From DUPH01 sp035449085 (GTDB lineage Bacteria; Verrucomicrobiota; Kiritimatiellia; RFP12; UBA1067), in contig DAOTKE010000034.1 of assembly GCA_035449085.1 (NCBI GenBank), forward strand, positions 1 through 25,048: DNA of 25,048 bases. The letters run 5' to 3'. Made by a program: the position numbers and the translations under genes. Below, one piece after another: positions 23,584-25,048 of this stretch (the first letter of the stretch is position 1; every line of letters starts with the position of its first letter). Below the pieces are notes generated by a model. The model was given only the letters and a program-made list of their open reading frames with translations, searched no databases and was not told where the DNA came from.

Positions 23584-24991
23584 GAACCCACGCCTTCTCC
23601 GCAATCAGCACCGGGGCGTCGTAGAACGGGACGTCTTTGAAGAGCGTGAACGCGCCCGCCTTCACCATGCGGTCGGCCGGCAACTCATAAACGCGGCCGG
23701 TGATCAGGTCCACCCAGACCGGTTCTTTAAACGTAAGGTCCTTGACCGTCACCTGCGCGGGACGCGTGACGAACGCGTCGTCCGGCCTGCCGGAATTGTC
23801 CCACAGCACGACCAGCGGCGCCCCGGTCTTAACATGGCGGTAAGCGAAACAGGCGCTCGATTTGTCGGCCATGACGCTGACCGCCGGCACCGTCACACGT
23901 GCCAGCGTGTCGTCAAAAATCGCGACCGTGTTCTGCACCGCATAGTACGCCAGCTTGATGCCGTCCACCCGCTTGTCCTCGGTAGCGTGCAGCAGGCCTT
24001 TGCGATTGATCTCGCGCCCCTTGTGATTGAAGTCGCAGATCGTGAAGATGGCGGATTCGACATCGTGTCCGAGGTCGCCCAGCATGCGCCGCAGGTCCCA
24101 CTTCGCCTGGCTGTATTCGGTCCAGGGATGGTTGGACAGCGCAAAGCGCGTGGCGGTTTCGGAAGGGCACCCGTTCTCCCCTTGCCGCATCCGCGCCGTT
24201 TTCGAGTACTTGGCGAGCGTGGCCTTCAGCGCCTCGACCTTCGGATAGGACACGTCCGGATTGAACTCGTAGCCGTGGTAGATGAACCAGTGGAACAAAT
24301 CGACCTTGCCCTTTTCAGCCAACGCGCTCAGGCACTGGTCCAGCAATTTGGGATTGGAGCTGGCCAGCGAAAGCCCCGCGATTCTCGCGTCGGGAATGAT
24401 CCGCTTGATGATCTCCGCCGTACGGATGTTGAACGCCGCGATGTCGGCGGGCTTGTGCTGCTTGTTGATGTCCGGTTCATTCCACATGGCCCAGTCGCGC
24501 ACCTTGCCCGCGTAACGTTTGGCCATCGCCTCGACCCACCGGTCCCACGCCGCGAGCCCCTCCTCGGAAGTCGGGAAACCGCCGGCCAGATCAAAGCCCC
24601 CGCCGCCCGGATAGATGGGATTGCCGTATCCGGTCTCCAGAAGGATGTTCAGCCCCATGCCGCGCGCGTCGTTGATGATCGTGTCCAGCCAGGCAAAGTC
24701 ATACACGCCCTTGACCTTTTCGGTTTTGGCCCATCCCCCTTGCAGACGGATGGTCTTGATCCCCAACGGCACGATATACCCCTTGTATTCATCCCAGATC
24801 GCGAAGCCGCGATCCAGCGTCTCGCAGCCCAACGTCCAGTTCGAGCCCGCGATCTGATCCGCGCTGCGCGGCCGGACCGTCCCGATCCGCCTGAGCCCCG
24901 GATCCAGCGGCGTCTTCGCGCGATCCGCCGATGTGTCGATGGCGGGACCGCCCGCCGCCAAGCCGGCGAGACCCGCCGCCAGAATCATCAT
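23576..24991 (-). CDS. secreted clan GH-A glycoside hydrolase (GH39/GH5-like)
   Basis: 471 residues from ATG 24991. The N-terminus MMILAAGLAGLAAGGPA is a signal peptide. The TIM barrel shows IKTIRLQGGWAKTE and LNILLETGYGNP. The acid/base is Glu172 in AMWNEPD, with the Asn-Glu-Pro that defines clan GH-A, and the nucleophile is probably Glu272 in RQGENGCPS. The 100-residue spacing suits a retaining beta-glycosidase. A C-terminal beta domain follows from about residue 370 (PLVVLWDNSGRP). The exact family and substrate are uncertain; beta-xylosidase/GH39-like is the best guess. The frame stays open upstream to the window edge, so a longer start (TTG 25009 or beyond) is possible, but the signal peptide favours 24991. 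Only a poor Shine-Dalgarno is seen. Confidence 0.85.
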   Translation of the reverse strand: MMILAAGLAGLAAGGPAIDTSADRAKTPLDPGLRRIGTVRPRSADQIAGSNWTLGCETLDRGFAIWDEYKGYIVPLGIKTIRLQGGWAKTEKVKGVYDFAWLDTIINDARGMGLNILLETGYGNPIYPGGGGFDLAGGFPTSEEGLAAWDRWVEAMAKRYAGKVRDWAMWNEPDINKQHKPADIAAFNIRTAEIIKRIIPDARIAGLSLASSNPKLLDQCLSALAEKGKVDLFHWFIYHGYEFNPDVSYPKVEALKATLAKYSKTARMRQGENGCPSETATRFALSNHPWTEYSQAKWDLRRMLGDLGHDVESAIFTICDFNHKGREINRKGLLHATEDKRVDGIKLAYYAVQNTVAIFDDTLARVTVPAVSVMADKSSACFAYRHVKTGAPLVVLWDNSGRPDDAFVTRPAQVTVKDLTFKEPVWVDLITGRVYELPADRMVKAGAFTLFKDVPFYDAPVLIAEKAWVLK

Positions 24992-25048
24992 GCCCCAGTA
25001 CTGTCCCAAAGATTCGAGAGCAATGTGGCATAACTCTTTGATAATGGC

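Noticed and set aside
23510..25033. 507-codon plus-strand frame opposite the GH-A glycosidase
   Set aside because: The minus strand shows a signal peptide, NEP acid/base motif and TIM barrel; the plus frame is its shadow.
1..25048. CRISPR arrays, tRNA/rRNA genes, insertion sequences, toxin-antitoxin or phage-defence genes
   Set aside because: Intergenic regions were read on both strands; no regularly spaced identical repeats, cloverleaf with CCA/T-arm, transposase motif or defence protein was seen.

Overview
The window is a GC-rich (roughly 60% by eye) bacterial chromosome segment. It most likely comes from the PVC superphylum, probably the Kiritimatiellota/Verrucomicrobiota branch. This rests on the combination of an autotransporter-associated beta-strand repeat protein, a two-domain DUF1080 protein, a Tat-exported TIM-barrel sugar isomerase-like protein, a XylR-type (LacI-like sensor plus AraC HTH) regulator, a LamG/sialidase pair and many secreted glycosidase-like genes. 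Outer-membrane features (a TonB-dependent receptor, GDP-fucose synthesis, an LPS-kinase-like protein) indicate a diderm cell. No tRNA, rRNA, CRISPR array, transposase or phage gene was found. Taxonomy is inferred from gene content only.

Layout. 1-3000: a forward operon with a good sigma70-like promoter encodes FabH, a secreted all-helical protein and a small kinase-like protein. 3023-3874 (minus): Tat-exported sugar isomerase-like protein. 4104-7116: large beta-repeat surface protein broken by one +1 frameshift. 7120-8690: a graveyard holding a heavily degraded hexokinase (minus) and a frameshifted, truncated GH2 glycosidase (plus). 8702-9865 (minus): XylR-like regulator, with a two-half-site direct repeat in the gap before the forward LamG-sialidase pair (10033-11857). 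11930-12889: radical SAM protein, then a 3' fragment of a GH36-like alpha-galactosidase. 13686-14981 (minus): two-domain DUF1080 protein. 15130-16812 (minus): ribulokinase, divergent from a TonB-dependent receptor (17047-19170). 19304-21349: gmd and fcl, making GDP-L-fucose. 21670-23583: folC and a Nudix hydrolase. 23576-24991 (minus): secreted clan GH-A glycosidase.

How it fits together. Most of the window serves capture and use of glycans: secreted glycosidase-like proteins, a receptor, a pentulose kinase, a sugar-sensing regulator, and GDP-fucose production for surface glycans. fabH, folC and the Nudix gene are housekeeping genes among them. Several carbohydrate genes are damaged (beta-repeat protein, hexokinase, GH2, GH36 fragment, perhaps LamG), while housekeeping and nucleotide-sugar genes are intact. 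This suggests ongoing loss of an older saccharide-use locus.

The least explained feature is a set of short degenerate tandem arrays. Three have a 7-nt period with different consensus sequences: one lies in frame inside the radical SAM gene, one fills the gmd-fcl gap up to the fcl start codon, and one supplies the last codons of folC. A fourth has a 6-nt period and lies beside a perfect 26-bp inverted repeat upstream of folC. They look like a dispersed repeat family that tolerates sequence change but keeps its period.
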